A stretch of DNA of 64,000 bases. It comes from an uncultured Chitinophaga sp. GTDB lineage: Bacteria; Bacteroidota; Bacteroidia; Chitinophagales; Chitinophagaceae. A model generated the notes under the pieces. The model was not told where the DNA came from. It worked only from the letters and a program-made list of their open reading frames with translations, and did no database searches. This document shows positions 41,120 to 50,273 of the stretch, piece by piece. The stretch's first letter is position 1; every line of letters starts with the position of its first letter. Location of the stretch: positions 248,001 to 312,000 of the forward strand of contig NZ_CALEJS010000013.1 in NCBI RefSeq assembly GCF_937898475.1. Direction: 5' to 3'. Position numbers and translations under genes: made by a program.

Positions 41120-44100
41120 CTATTTCCGTTTTACCACTATGAACCCAACATATTGCTCCTGCTTACCGGCGCTATCCCATACCTGGATACGATAGAAATA
41201 GGAACCGTCTGTCACTTCCTTGCCTGCATTATTAAGGCCTTTGAAGTTATTGTCAGTATTATTATAGTTGGATGTCTTGAATACTGTACCTCCCCACCTG
41301 TTAAAGATCACCACTTCATTACGTTCATACTTCTCAATGTTCTCAATGTACATGGCATCATTGCCCATACCGTCTCCATTGGGCGAGATAGCAGGATGCA
41401 CCCGTATCTTGCCGCTGTTGTTATTTACCCAGCGCCCGTCAGTGATCCAGCCTTCTATTGCGTCCGGTACGCCATCGTTATCAGAATCATCATCGAGGTA
41501 GTTAGGTATGCCATCGCCATCGGCATCATCATCCAGCGGATCACCGTTGCCGTTGGTATCTTCCTCGCCATCCAGGATGCCATCGCCATCAGAATCGCAG
41601 GTGGGACAGAAAGGATCATCGTTGAAGATGATGCCCAGCACCGAATCGGGCGCCATGGTAACAGGCAGGTTCTGGTTGGATGTTACTACCGGTGGCAGCA
41701 GCTTGATGGCAAAAGTGTCGTTCCTTTCAAAGGAGCTGTCGCCATAGATCTCTATTGTCATTGCACCGCTCAGCTGACCGGGCTCTATCTCGATCGGCTT
41801 CCTGCTGCTGTCAAAGTCAACACCGGGTGTTGCCTTGCCCAGGAAGGTTACCTTGTTGCCAAGGTCAGGGAAGCTGTAAGGCAGGGTTATATGACGCGAG
41901 CTGGCCCTGCTGAGCTGTACTTCCAGCGTCATCGCAAACTCTCCTTTGCGGTTACCTTCATTCACGGTATATACCGCATCTTTGAAGGAGACCTTCAGAG
42001 AGTCGTCCTCTCCTACCACTACGTTCACATCGGAAGCGAGGGCTGGCCAGTAAACCGGGTTTTCCGGGTGCACCGCATCAGGGATCACCTGCAGGAATAC
42101 AAACCCTTCATCGTCATTTGTCACGTTGTCAATGGTAGCAATATTGAAAGTATATTCTGTAGTACCGGCAGGCAGTACTGCTGTCAGTGTATCACCGATC
42201 TTGTTAACGGGTCCCAGGCTGGTGGTAATACTCCTTGCCTGATCATATACTACTTTCAGTCCGACGGTAACATCTGCCTTATTCGCTGCGGATGATTTAA
42301 GCGTCATCCCAATGTTGCCTCCCTCCATAATGGCGGCCGCATCTGCAAAGAGGCTCAGCTTCATGCTGTCGTTATCATTCAGCGGGATAGATACACGCGG
42401 GTTGGAAGACAGCGGCCAGGTAACACCTGTCATGGTGCTGCTAACGTTGCTGATCTCAATATCTACCGTTTCTGTGCCTTCTACCAGGATATCATCTACC
42501 GGCGTCACGTTCACAGACACTCCGTTTTGTCCGGCGGGTATGGTAAGCGATCCGGACACCGGCGTATAGTCAACACCGGGGGTAGCAGAACCACCTACAT
42601 TGTAGTTCACGTGGACATCTCTCAACACGGTGAGGGCCGGATCAGTGAAGCGTATGCGGAAGACACCCGCCGTTGAAGGCTCACTGGCATCATTGAGTTT
42701 TTCCACCATCATTGCACGGCCGGCGGCGTTTATATCATCATCAACGATGTTAACGGTGAGTGTGGTGCTATTCACCGGGAAAGTAACCGTGGCGCTGCCT
42801 CTTGGCATACGCGCCTGCTGCAGGCTGAGGGTTACGGTCTCGTTTCCTTCCAGTAATTTATCATCTATCACTTTCACCGGTATTGCAATGCTGTTGGTGC
42901 CTGCTTTGATAACGGCGGTAGTTCCCACGGTGGTCCAGTCTGCAGCGCTGGCTGTTCCGCCGATCGTTAAAGTAACATTGATGTCTGCAGCAGCAACAAG
43001 TCCGCCCGGCAGACTGATATTAAAGCCACCATTGGTAGCCGGTTCTGCAGCGTCTGCCGTTTTCACGGCAGTGATCTGCAGCGGTGCTTCCGGGATGGTG
43101 ATATTGGCCGGCGCAACAACGGTATAGCCTGCAGTAACAGTAGTATTCAGTTTCAGTATCTCGGTACCTTCTGCCAGGTTATCACTCACTATTTGTATGG
43201 TATGTGTTAACTCGTTGGTACCCGCGGGGATGGTCACGGAGGCGGGCAGTCCGCTAAAGTCAGCCGCAGCGCCGGTGAAAGCAGCATCCGGGGCAATGGT
43301 GAGTGTAATGCTTGCCGCAGACGTGATACCTGGTTTTACAAAGCCGATGATCACCCTTGAGCTGTTGCCTTCATGCAGTGTAGCAGAGTCAATGGCTACA
43401 CGCAGCTGGCGGTTGGCAGGATCTTTACCTGTAAGGTCGTCTATCGTTACGCTGAGGCTGTCTGCAGTGATGCCGGCGAAACCGGTAACCGCCGCTTTCA
43501 GGCGCAGCAGCTCTGCCGCTTCTATAATATTATCATTGAGTGCATTGATGGTAATATCCTTAAAGTTTTCACCCGGGTTGATGGTAACAGTGGTGGGCAA
43601 TCCGCTGTAATCGGTAGTGGCGGCGGTAGAAGCGCTACCGGCTGTCACGGTTACATTAAAGGGCTTGTAAGGTGTAATACCTGCTGGCAGGGCGATACGC
43701 ACGGTGTAGGTATTTCCTTCTTCAACAGTATTACCTGCGGAGAATGGCTGTGGCTGCAGGGTTACTTTCGGGTTGCTGCCGTCCCTGATAGTGAGCGACA
43801 GTGAGCCGCCTGTAAACCCGGTAGCACTGGCATTGATGATCAGGCTTTCGTTCTCTTCCAGCAGGTTATCGGTGTTGGCACGGATAGGCGCCGGGAAGTT
43901 TACAGATCCGGAACCTGCTTTGATGATAACGGTAACGGGCAAGCCTGTATGTTCTGCATTGGTAGCTACCGATGCCGCATCTTTTGTAATGGTAACAGGG
44001 ATATCATAGCTGGTCACCTTACCTGCGGGCAGTGCGATGGTCACCATAGCACCGGTGCTGCTGCCTTCTGTAATAAAGGTAGTATCAGCGCTGATGGTCA

Positions 44101-47100
44101 GCGGCATACCCACCACATAATCCTGGTCTTTCAGCGTAACGGTAGCCGGTGCAAATGTAACACCCGGCAAACCGGTAGCGGTGGCATTGATTACCAGCGT
44201 TTCATCGGGTTCCAGCAGACCGTCTGCAGCAATGTGAATAACACCGGTAACAGCGGCATTATTGTTATTGAGCTGCGGTACAGGATCAAAGGTATAGTCT
44301 GCATTTACTGCAGTAGACCCGGCGCCTGTTTGCGGTGTGATATTGATGGGCACCTCTGTGGTAATGCCAGCCGGCAGACTAAAGGTTACATTATATGCGG
44401 TGTTCTCTGTCAGCGGACCAGGTTGTGTAGTGATCGTGATCACCTTATTAGCCGGGTTCTTCCCGGTAACATCCAGGATACTATCGCTCACTTGTGTAAA
44501 GGTGAGTCCCGGTATATCTGAAGTTGCACCGCTGAGCGTAAAGGCTTCCGTATTTTCAAGCACCTGGTCTGATTGTGCGGCCAGGTATTTGTTAACCGTG
44601 ATCTCACGCTCACCTGCGGGAATAGTAATGGTGGTGGAAGCGAAGCCAAGATCCGCAGCGCTGGCTGCAGAAGTTGCATTCCGGGTGATAGTCACCGCGA
44701 TGGGCCTTCCTGCCATGATGTTGGGGTTAATAAACCCTACTTTCATGGCTACCGAGTCACCTTCGTTGATACCGCCACCGCCAACAATGCTCATCTGGAG
44801 CTTGCGGTTGGCAGGGATGTTCACCGTAGAATCTTTGATGTTGATGGTGAACGGTATAATATTATAATCCAGTGAGCCGCCAGCGAGTACCAGTGTTTCA
44901 TCACCTTCTACCAGGCTATCCAGCAGGGCGCTGAGGGTAAAGGTAGAACTGTTGGTACCTGCAGAGATCTTGAAGAAAGCTGCTTCGGGCAGTTCGGTAT
45001 AGTCAATTGCTTCAGAAGTACCGCCCGGAACAATGGCCAGCGGAATATCATTGCTGGCATTGGTGCCCGGAGGCAGCGCCACTGTAAAGATCACCGGGGC
45101 GCCTCCTTCCATCAGGTATGGTGCAGAAGCAGTTATCTTCAGGGTATTGGCATCATCGTCCAGTATTAATATATCATAGGGCGGGAATTCATAGGTACGC
45201 GGAACATTATCCGTTACTACCGCCGTTACGTGCAGTTTCTCTGTACCTTCTGACAGGTTATCATCTATTACTGTGAACGGTATAGTAGTAAGATTACCGC
45301 TGGTGATCTGGAAAGCAATGCTGTCCAGCGTGTAGTCGTCTACGGAAGCCGTAGAGGCAGGATCGTTCTGCAGCATGCCCAGCTGTATCTTAATTGGTAT
45401 TTCGGTAGTAACACCGGGCGGCAGACTGAACTGCAGGCCACCGTTATAAGGTTCACCTACGGTTACCCCAGGTACCGGGCGCATGCTGATCACCCGATTG
45501 GCGGGATCGTCATAGGTCTTGTCTATGATGCTGATAGCGGCGCTCACGGTTTTATGCATGCCCATCACATCTGCATCCGCCTGCAGATCAAGCAGCTCTT
45601 CATATTCAAGTATCTTATCGCCGGTGGCTTGTATATTAAAGGTAACGGAATTGGTATTTTCCCTGATCACCACAGTGGAGGGGAATGTTACATCTCCGGA
45701 GCCGGTAGTGGAATTGGATTTACGTGTGATCGTAATAGTAATATCTGACGCGGCCATCACACCGGCAGGCAGGCTGATGGTAGCGTTGGTGCTCTGGCCT
45801 TCATCCAGGCTGGTGGGCGCAGTAAAGGTCAGGGAAACATCTTCATCATCGCGGATAGTGTAAGAACAGAGGTTGGCCGTGCTGTTTACGCTTAGCAGGA
45901 GGTTCTCTACCGTATTGTCCAGCGTAAAAGTAACGGTACGGTTGCTCTGCACCACGCTGTTACCCAATATCATGATGGCAGAATCAACATCGATCAGCGT
46001 GGGGGTGTTCCTGTAAGTTCCTGCAGGGATCAATATACCGCGTTTACATTCGTAATCTACTCCTGGCACCGCCGGGTTAGCGCCCGAAGGCGTGGCTTTC
46101 AGGGGCACATATAACGGGTAGGTAAGTACGATATTCTTTGAGTTCGCTTTATTGTATACTTTCAGTCTCAGACCGGTGGCGCTGTGACGATCACTGCCTT
46201 CGTCCGCAGTAACGGCGGGACTTTCAAACTCCACATTCAGCTGACGGTCTGTAGCCGGCGCAATGGAATCTATATCTGAAATGGCGTCAAAATCTGTATA
46301 AGAATTGCCATAGCCAGACAATATCCGGGCAGAGAAGACCTTTGCCGTTTTGGAAAGACTGGTGGCGCTGCCGCCGTAAATATCTCCAAATGACGTATGT
46401 ACGATCATACCATTTGGCGTTCCGTCGTAGTTGGTATTATATATATTGGTGAGCCAGCAGCTTTCCGGGATATTAACGATCATGCCCGCTGCATCGGTGG
46501 CCAGGAAGGAAGAGAATCCTTTTTTCATCCGGAGCACGTGAGAGCGGTTGGGATTATAGGTACCACAGGCATCATCCCGGAACAGGGATACCGAGGTGTA
46601 GGGCGGTACATCAGGACCGATACCTTTTGAGCAGGCGGCGTTATTGATCCAGTCGCCCGTGGTAGCATCAAGCGCTGCATATTCGGCAAGGTACAGGTGG
46701 CCTTTGGTGGTCAATGTATCGCCCTGCGCTGCAACGGTGTAGTCCATTATAAAATAGGCCTGATCTTTTACATAGGAGATATCGCACAGCACCGTTATTT
46801 TCTCTGATCTGCCATAAATAGTTGATACATAGTTTAGCACATTTCCTACCAGCTGAACGCGCCAGGGAGACATCACCGTTCCGTCTCCCCTTTTTGGCGA
46901 GATAAAGCTCCAGTTCACTTTATTCACCCTCCGGGTACTGTCAAGATAGGTATTGTTCAGCCCTATATAAGTGGTAAGGCCGCGGGGGGCCTCTGTACCT
47001 TCAAAGGTCTGGCTGTATCCGTTCTTATAAACACGCTGGGAACCATCTGCCAGTATTTCAATCTTCAGGCCCGGATCGGATGCGGAGCCGCCGGTTTCGT

Positions 47101-47242
47101 TGATCGTTTCTACTACCTGGGCACTTACGCTACTGCCAGTAAATAACAACAGTATCAGAACCAGGCACTTTTGCAGCCGGGATACGGCTTTGCAAAAGAC
47201 ACCGCGGTCTTTGCTTGGTACGGTATAGGAAAAAACTGACAT
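41120..47242 (-). CDS. giant Calx-beta adhesin with gliding-motility C-terminal domain (T9SS substrate)
   Basis: A signal peptide (KCLVLILLLFTGSSVSAQ) is followed by a 280-residue non-repeat domain and then at least a dozen Calx-beta-like repeats of about 100 residues, each with phrases such as ISAGTNSSTFTLSALLDSLV and VEGDETLVLAG, where acidic residues bind Ca2+. Near residue 1890 come thrombospondin-type-3-like calcium repeats (DSDGDGILDGEEDTNGNG). The last 85 residues are the CHU_C/gliding-motility domain (HPAISPNGDGMGND, VVIFNRWGGTVFKT, DGSYFYRIQVW), the type B signal for type IX secretion. With the adjacent SprF-like protein it forms an adhesin/anchor pair. Expected on the cell surface, possibly for gliding, adhesion or biofilm. 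Confidence 0.93.
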   Translation of the reverse strand: MSVFSYTVPSKDRGVFCKAVSRLQKCLVLILLLFTGSSVSAQVVETINETGGSASDPGLKIEILADGSQRVYKNGYSQTFEGTEAPRGLTTYIGLNNTYLDSTRRVNKVNWSFISPKRGDGTVMSPWRVQLVGNVLNYVSTIYGRSEKITVLCDISYVKDQAYFIMDYTVAAQGDTLTTKGHLYLAEYAALDATTGDWINNAACSKGIGPDVPPYTSVSLFRDDACGTYNPNRSHVLRMKKGFSSFLATDAAGMIVNIPESCWLTNIYNTNYDGTPNGMIVHTSFGDIYGGSATSLSKTAKVFSARILSGYGNSYTDFDAISDIDSIAPATDRQLNVEFESPAVTADEGSDRHSATGLRLKVYNKANSKNIVLTYPLYVPLKATPSGANPAVPGVDYECKRGILIPAGTYRNTPTLIDVDSAIMILGNSVVQSNRTVTFTLDNTVENLLLSVNSTANLCSYTIRDDEDVSLTFTAPTSLDEGQSTNATISLPAGVMAASDITITITRKSNSTTGSGDVTFPSTVVIRENTNSVTFNIQATGDKILEYEELLDLQADADVMGMHKTVSAAISIIDKTYDDPANRVISMRPVPGVTVGEPYNGGLQFSLPPGVTTEIPIKIQLGMLQNDPASTASVDDYTLDSIAFQITSGNLTTIPFTVIDDNLSEGTEKLHVTAVVTDNVPRTYEFPPYDILILDDDANTLKITASAPYLMEGGAPVIFTVALPPGTNASNDIPLAIVPGGTSEAIDYTELPEAAFFKISAGTNSSTFTLSALLDSLVEGDETLVLAGGSLDYNIIPFTINIKDSTVNIPANRKLQMSIVGGGGINEGDSVAMKVGFINPNIMAGRPIAVTITRNATSAASAADLGFASTTITIPAGEREITVNKYLAAQSDQVLENTEAFTLSGATSDIPGLTFTQVSDSILDVTGKNPANKVITITTQPGPLTENTAYNVTFSLPAGITTEVPINITPQTGAGSTAVNADYTFDPVPQLNNNNAAVTGVIHIAADGLLEPDETLVINATATGLPGVTFAPATVTLKDQDYVVGMPLTISADTTFITEGSSTGAMVTIALPAGKVTSYDIPVTITKDAASVATNAEHTGLPVTVIIKAGSGSVNFPAPIRANTDNLLEENESLIINASATGFTGGSLSLTIRDGSNPKVTLQPQPFSAGNTVEEGNTYTVRIALPAGITPYKPFNVTVTAGSASTAATTDYSGLPTTVTINPGENFKDITINALNDNIIEAAELLRLKAAVTGFAGITADSLSVTIDDLTGKDPANRQLRVAIDSATLHEGNSSRVIIGFVKPGITSAASITLTIAPDAAFTGAAADFSGLPASVTIPAGTNELTHTIQIVSDNLAEGTEILKLNTTVTAGYTVVAPANITIPEAPLQITAVKTADAAEPATNGGFNISLPGGLVAAADINVTLTIGGTASAADWTTVGTTAVIKAGTNSIAIPVKVIDDKLLEGNETVTLSLQQARMPRGSATVTFPVNSTTLTVNIVDDDINAAGRAMMVEKLNDASEPSTAGVFRIRFTDPALTVLRDVHVNYNVGGSATPGVDYTPVSGSLTIPAGQNGVSVNVTPVDDILVEGTETVDIEISNVSSTMTGVTWPLSSNPRVSIPLNDNDSMKLSLFADAAAIMEGGNIGMTLKSSAANKADVTVGLKVVYDQARSITTSLGPVNKIGDTLTAVLPAGTTEYTFNIATIDNVTNDDEGFVFLQVIPDAVHPENPVYWPALASDVNVVVGEDDSLKVSFKDAVYTVNEGNRKGEFAMTLEVQLSRASSRHITLPYSFPDLGNKVTFLGKATPGVDFDSSRKPIEIEPGQLSGAMTIEIYGDSSFERNDTFAIKLLPPVVTSNQNLPVTMAPDSVLGIIFNDDPFCPTCDSDGDGILDGEEDTNGNGDPLDDDADGDGIPNYLDDDSDNDGVPDAIEGWITDGRWVNNNSGKIRVHPAISPNGDGMGNDAMYIENIEKYERNEVVIFNRWGGTVFKTSNYNNTDNNFKGLNNAGKEVTDGSYFYRIQVWDSAGKQEQYVGFIVVKRK

Positions 47243-47309
47243 AATTGTGCGTAAATTTCTATTTATGCATCTATATTTTAAGATCCAACAGATTAATTAT
47301 AGCGAGCGT

Positions 47310-47435
47310 TTACATGCTCCAAACATCCTTTCTTTTGTTCACCTTGTTCCGGTCCAGTTGCAGGTAGGCCTTATACATCAGCACTTTGTGCCTTCGTGGA
47401 AGCTGCATTGTGCCGATAGATAAGACCTTCGTCAT
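47310..47435 (-). CDS. possible 41-residue basic small protein
   Basis: A frame on the minus strand from ATG 47435 to TAA 47310 encodes MTKVLSIGTMQLPRRHKVLM, then YKAYLQLDRNKVNKRKDVWSM. It is rich in Lys and Arg and has ordinary codon usage. It lies 67 bp before the adhesin start, in the leader of that operon. It may be a leader peptide, a small protein or chance; no family is recognised. Confidence 0.3.
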   Translation of the reverse strand: MTKVLSIGTMQLPRRHKVLMYKAYLQLDRNKVNKRKDVWSM

Positions 47436-47491
47436 ATTATATAATACACGAATTTATATAAAATAAATATATTATTGCAATTAAATTTAAT

Positions 47492-47500
47492 TTATCCACA
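47492..47500 (+). promoter_or_regulatory. consensus DnaA box
   Basis: TTATCCACA is an exact DnaA box. A second near-match on the other strand, TGTGGAAAA, is at 47586-47594. The stretch before it (47440-47490) is very AT-rich. Confidence 0.4.
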
Positions 47501-47655
47501 CTATGTTAACAACCCGGTAACAAATGATACCCTATGGCACACGCGCTACAGTCTTCATTCTTTACAGATTATTTTTCGGATAAAATGTGGAAAACCCCTC
47601 GGGCTTAGAACAAATCACTACGGGAATACGATAAAGTGGATTTTTCTACTGAGTA

Positions 47656-47687
47656 TTGGCAGGTAACCTAAAATAAAGGTAGATTTG
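47656..47687 (+). promoter_or_regulatory. Bacteroidota-type promoter of ahcY
   Basis: TTG (47656-47658), 21 bases, TAGATTTG (47680-47687), which matches the TAnnTTTG -7 consensus. The ahcY ATG follows 19 bases later, leaving a short leader. Confidence 0.75.
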
Positions 47688-47706
47688 CGAAAAATAAGAT
47701 AGTAAC

Positions 47707-49035
47707 ATGTCAACAATCGCTAAATCCAACATTGACTTTAGCCTTAAATATAAGGTAAAAGATATGTCTTTGGCCGAATGGGGCCGGAAGGAAATAGAGC
47801 TGGCAGAAGCAGAGATGCCGGGTCTGATGTCCCTGAGGGAAGAATATGGCGCCAGCAAGCCGCTGAAAGGCGCACGCATTGCCGGCTGCCTCCACATGAC
47901 CATCCAGACCGCCGTACTGATCGAAACCCTGGTACACCTGGGCGCTGAAGTACGCTGGAGCTCCTGTAATATATTCTCTACACAGGATCATGCTGCCGCT
48001 GCTATTGCTGCTGCCGGTATCCCCGTGTTTGCATGGAAAGGCATGAATGCCGAGGAATTTGACTGGTGTATTGAGCAGACCCTGTTCTTTGGCAGCCCTG
48101 ATCGTCCGCTGAACATGATCCTGGACGATGGTGGCGACCTTACCAACATGGTACTCGACGTTTATACCGAACTGATTCAGCATATCAAAGGATTGAGCGA
48201 AGAAACCACTACCGGCGTTCACCGCCTGTATGATCGTATGCAGAAAGGCACCCTGCCTTTACCCGCTATCAACATCAACGACTCTGTTACCAAATCAAAA
48301 TTTGATAACAAATACGGCTGCCGCGAATCCTGTGTGGATGCCATCCGCCGCGCCACTGATGTAATGATTGCCGGTAAAGTTGCCGTAGTAGCAGGTTTTG
48401 GTGATGTGGGCAAAGGCTCTGCAGAATCACTGAGAGGTGCAGGCGCCCGTGTGATCGTTACTGAAATAGACCCGATCTGCGCACTGCAGGCTGCTATGGA
48501 AGGTTATGAAGTGAAAAAGATGGTGGATGCCATCAAGGAAGCCGACATCGTAGTAACGACAACCGGTTGCCGTGACATCATCACCGGAGAACATTTCAAA
48601 CTGATGAAAGACAAGTGTATCGTTTCCAACATCGGTCACTTCGATATCGAGATAGACGTTGCCTGGCTGAACAAAAACTATGGTAATACCAAAGTGGAGA
48701 TCAAGCCCCAGGTAGATAAATATACCATCGACGGTAAAGATATCATCCTGCTGGCTGAAGGCCGCCTGGTGAACCTGGGTTGCGCTACCGGTCACCCTTC
48801 TTTCGTGATGAGTAACTCTTTCACCAACCAGGTACTGGCCCAGCTGGAACTGTGGACCAACAGCGCCAACTACGAGAACAAAGTATACGTGCTGCCCAAA
48901 CACCTGGATGAGAAAGTAGCCCGCCTGCACCTGAAGAAAATCGGTGTGGAACTGGATGAACTCTCCAGCGTACAATCAGAATACCTGGGTATCCCGGTAG
49001 CGGGTCCGTACAAACCGGATTACTACCGCTACTAG
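47707..49035 (+). CDS. ahcY: adenosylhomocysteinase
   Basis: The enzyme splits S-adenosylhomocysteine into homocysteine and adenosine and so keeps methylation running. Motifs: AEMPGLMSLREEYG near the start, ILDDGGDLTNM (substrate site), NINDSVTKSKFDNKYGCRES, the NAD motif GFGDVGKGSAESLRGAGA and the C-terminal PYKPDYYRY that reaches the partner subunit. The 442-residue length is normal, without the insertion found in longer bacterial forms. Confidence 0.97.
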   Translation: MSTIAKSNIDFSLKYKVKDMSLAEWGRKEIELAEAEMPGLMSLREEYGASKPLKGARIAGCLHMTIQTAVLIETLVHLGAEVRWSSCNIFSTQDHAAAAIAAAGIPVFAWKGMNAEEFDWCIEQTLFFGSPDRPLNMILDDGGDLTNMVLDVYTELIQHIKGLSEETTTGVHRLYDRMQKGTLPLPAININDSVTKSKFDNKYGCRESCVDAIRRATDVMIAGKVAVVAGFGDVGKGSAESLRGAGARVIVTEIDPICALQAAMEGYEVKKMVDAIKEADIVVTTTGCRDIITGEHFKLMKDKCIVSNIGHFDIEIDVAWLNKNYGNTKVEIKPQVDKYTIDGKDIILLAEGRLVNLGCATGHPSFVMSNSFTNQVLAQLELWTNSANYENKVYVLPKHLDEKVARLHLKKIGVELDELSSVQSEYLGIPVAGPYKPDYYRY

Positions 49036-49044
49036 TAGCATAAT

Positions 49045-49205
49045 CATTAAGCGTTAATAATTAATAATCGTAAGGCGAGTGACGTAAAAGGCACGAGCTT
49101 TACGATTATTAGTTTAGGGGACGCAGTGACATTTTAAGAAGCACAACATCTTCATGATGTATGACATTCGCTCCGCAATTATTAATTATTAATTATTCAT
49201 TGTTA
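49045..49205. repeat. intergenic inverted repeats of TAATTATTAATT and AATAATCGTAA words
   Basis: AATAATCGTAA (49063-49073) pairs with TTACGATTATT (49100-49110) and probably ends ahcY transcripts. Further on, TTATTAATTATTAATTATT (about 49180-49198) is the same word family as at 39256 and 63447. Confidence 0.6.
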
Positions 49206-49219
49206 GTTATCTTTATCTT

Positions 49220-49951
49220 ATGACCAAGTTAAGTGTTAACATCAACAAGTTTGCCACCCTGCGCAATGCACGGGGCGGCAATCTCCCGGATATATTAAAG
49301 GTTGCACAGGACTGTGAGCGTTTTGGCGCAGAAGGTATTACCGTACATCCCCGCCCTGATCAGCGGCATATACGCTACCAGGATGTGTGGGACCTTAAAC
49401 CGCTTGTTACCACAGAATTCAATATAGAAGGTTATCCTTCCAAAGAATTTATGGACCTGGTACTGGCCGTAAAACCAGATCAGGCTACCCTGGTACCAGA
49501 CCCACCGGATGCCATTACCTCCAATACCGGGTGGGATACCATCCAACACCAGTCTTTCCTCAAAGAAGTGATCGGCCAGCTGAAAGCAGCCGGGATCCGG
49601 GTGTCTATCTTCCTGAACGCCGAAGTGGATAAGGTGGAAGGCGCCAAAACAGCCGGAGCCGACCGTATAGAGCTGTACACCGGTCCCTACGCCGAAGAAT
49701 ACACCAGGGCCCGTACCCAACCGCAGAACCTGCAGCTGTTCAATGACTATAAGAATACGGCCAGGGAAGCAACAGCCATCGGGCTGGACCTCAACGCCGG
49801 GCACGACCTGAACCTGGAGAACCTGCGCTTCTTTAAACTGCATATTCCCCAACTGAAAGAAGTGTCTATTGGCCATGCCCTGGTATGCGATGCGCTTTAC
49901 CTGGGACTGGAAAACACCATCCAGCAGTATAAACGGCAGCTGGTAGACTAA
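49220..49951 (+). CDS. pdxJ: pyridoxine 5'-phosphate synthase
   Basis: PdxJ joins 1-deoxyxylulose 5-phosphate with 3-amino-2-oxopropyl phosphate to form pyridoxine 5'-phosphate in de novo vitamin B6 synthesis. Motifs: LSVNINKFATLRNARGGNLP, GITVHPRPDQRHIRYQDV, EFNIEGYP, VSIFLNAE, RIELYTGPYA and GLDLNAGHDLNLENL. Length (243 residues) is normal. Confidence 0.96.
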   Translation: MTKLSVNINKFATLRNARGGNLPDILKVAQDCERFGAEGITVHPRPDQRHIRYQDVWDLKPLVTTEFNIEGYPSKEFMDLVLAVKPDQATLVPDPPDAITSNTGWDTIQHQSFLKEVIGQLKAAGIRVSIFLNAEVDKVEGAKTAGADRIELYTGPYAEEYTRARTQPQNLQLFNDYKNTAREATAIGLDLNAGHDLNLENLRFFKLHIPQLKEVSIGHALVCDALYLGLENTIQQYKRQLVD

Positions 49952-50273
49952 GCTTATATGCTTTTACCCCGGATTGCATGCGCTTTTTAATAAGCGTGTC
50001 ATATGGGTGAGGTATGCCCTGCATACGGACAGCACACCAAAAGCATACGGAGAACGCCTGGAGTAAATCCCCGCTAAGCGACTACTAAGCACTTACTAAG
50101 AACTTACTAAGCACTTACTAAGTACCCACTAAGCACTTACGATACTGGTACTAAATTAACCCTAAGTCTGTTTCACCTGTAAACGGCCAGGAAAAGCCTT
50201 GTAGAACTGAAGGTGAGCTGCACTTGAGGTGGACATGAGGTGGACTTGATGCCGGTTTAAATTGTATCAGTCC
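49952..50273. other. gap with 11-bp tandem repeat
   Basis: About 320 bp between convergent pdxJ and porQ. Apart from the 11-bp array it has short AGGTGGACNTGA repeats near 50225-50250 (GAGGTGGACATGAGGTGGAC). No gene seen. Confidence 0.5.
50078..50143 (+). repeat. six tandem 11-bp repeats
   Basis: Six units, consensus GCACTTACTAA, at 50078, 50089, 50100, 50111, 50122 and 50133, with 1-4 changes each. The period is about one helical turn, so any protein contacts would lie on one face of the DNA. Confidence 0.85.

Larger units (their letters stand above)
47243..47706. promoter_or_regulatory. divergent gap upstream of adhesin operon and ahcY
   Basis: The 464-bp gap is strongly AT-rich around 47440-47500. 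It holds the ahcY promoter, a consensus DnaA box, a candidate leftward promoter around 47450-47480 (TTG, 21 bases, TAAATTCG on the minus strand) and a possible 41-codon gene. Confidence 0.5.

Noticed and set aside
41153..42295. Long rightward frames inside the adhesin gene
   Set aside because: They are shadow frames on the opposite strand of the 2040-codon gene and contain no recognisable domain.
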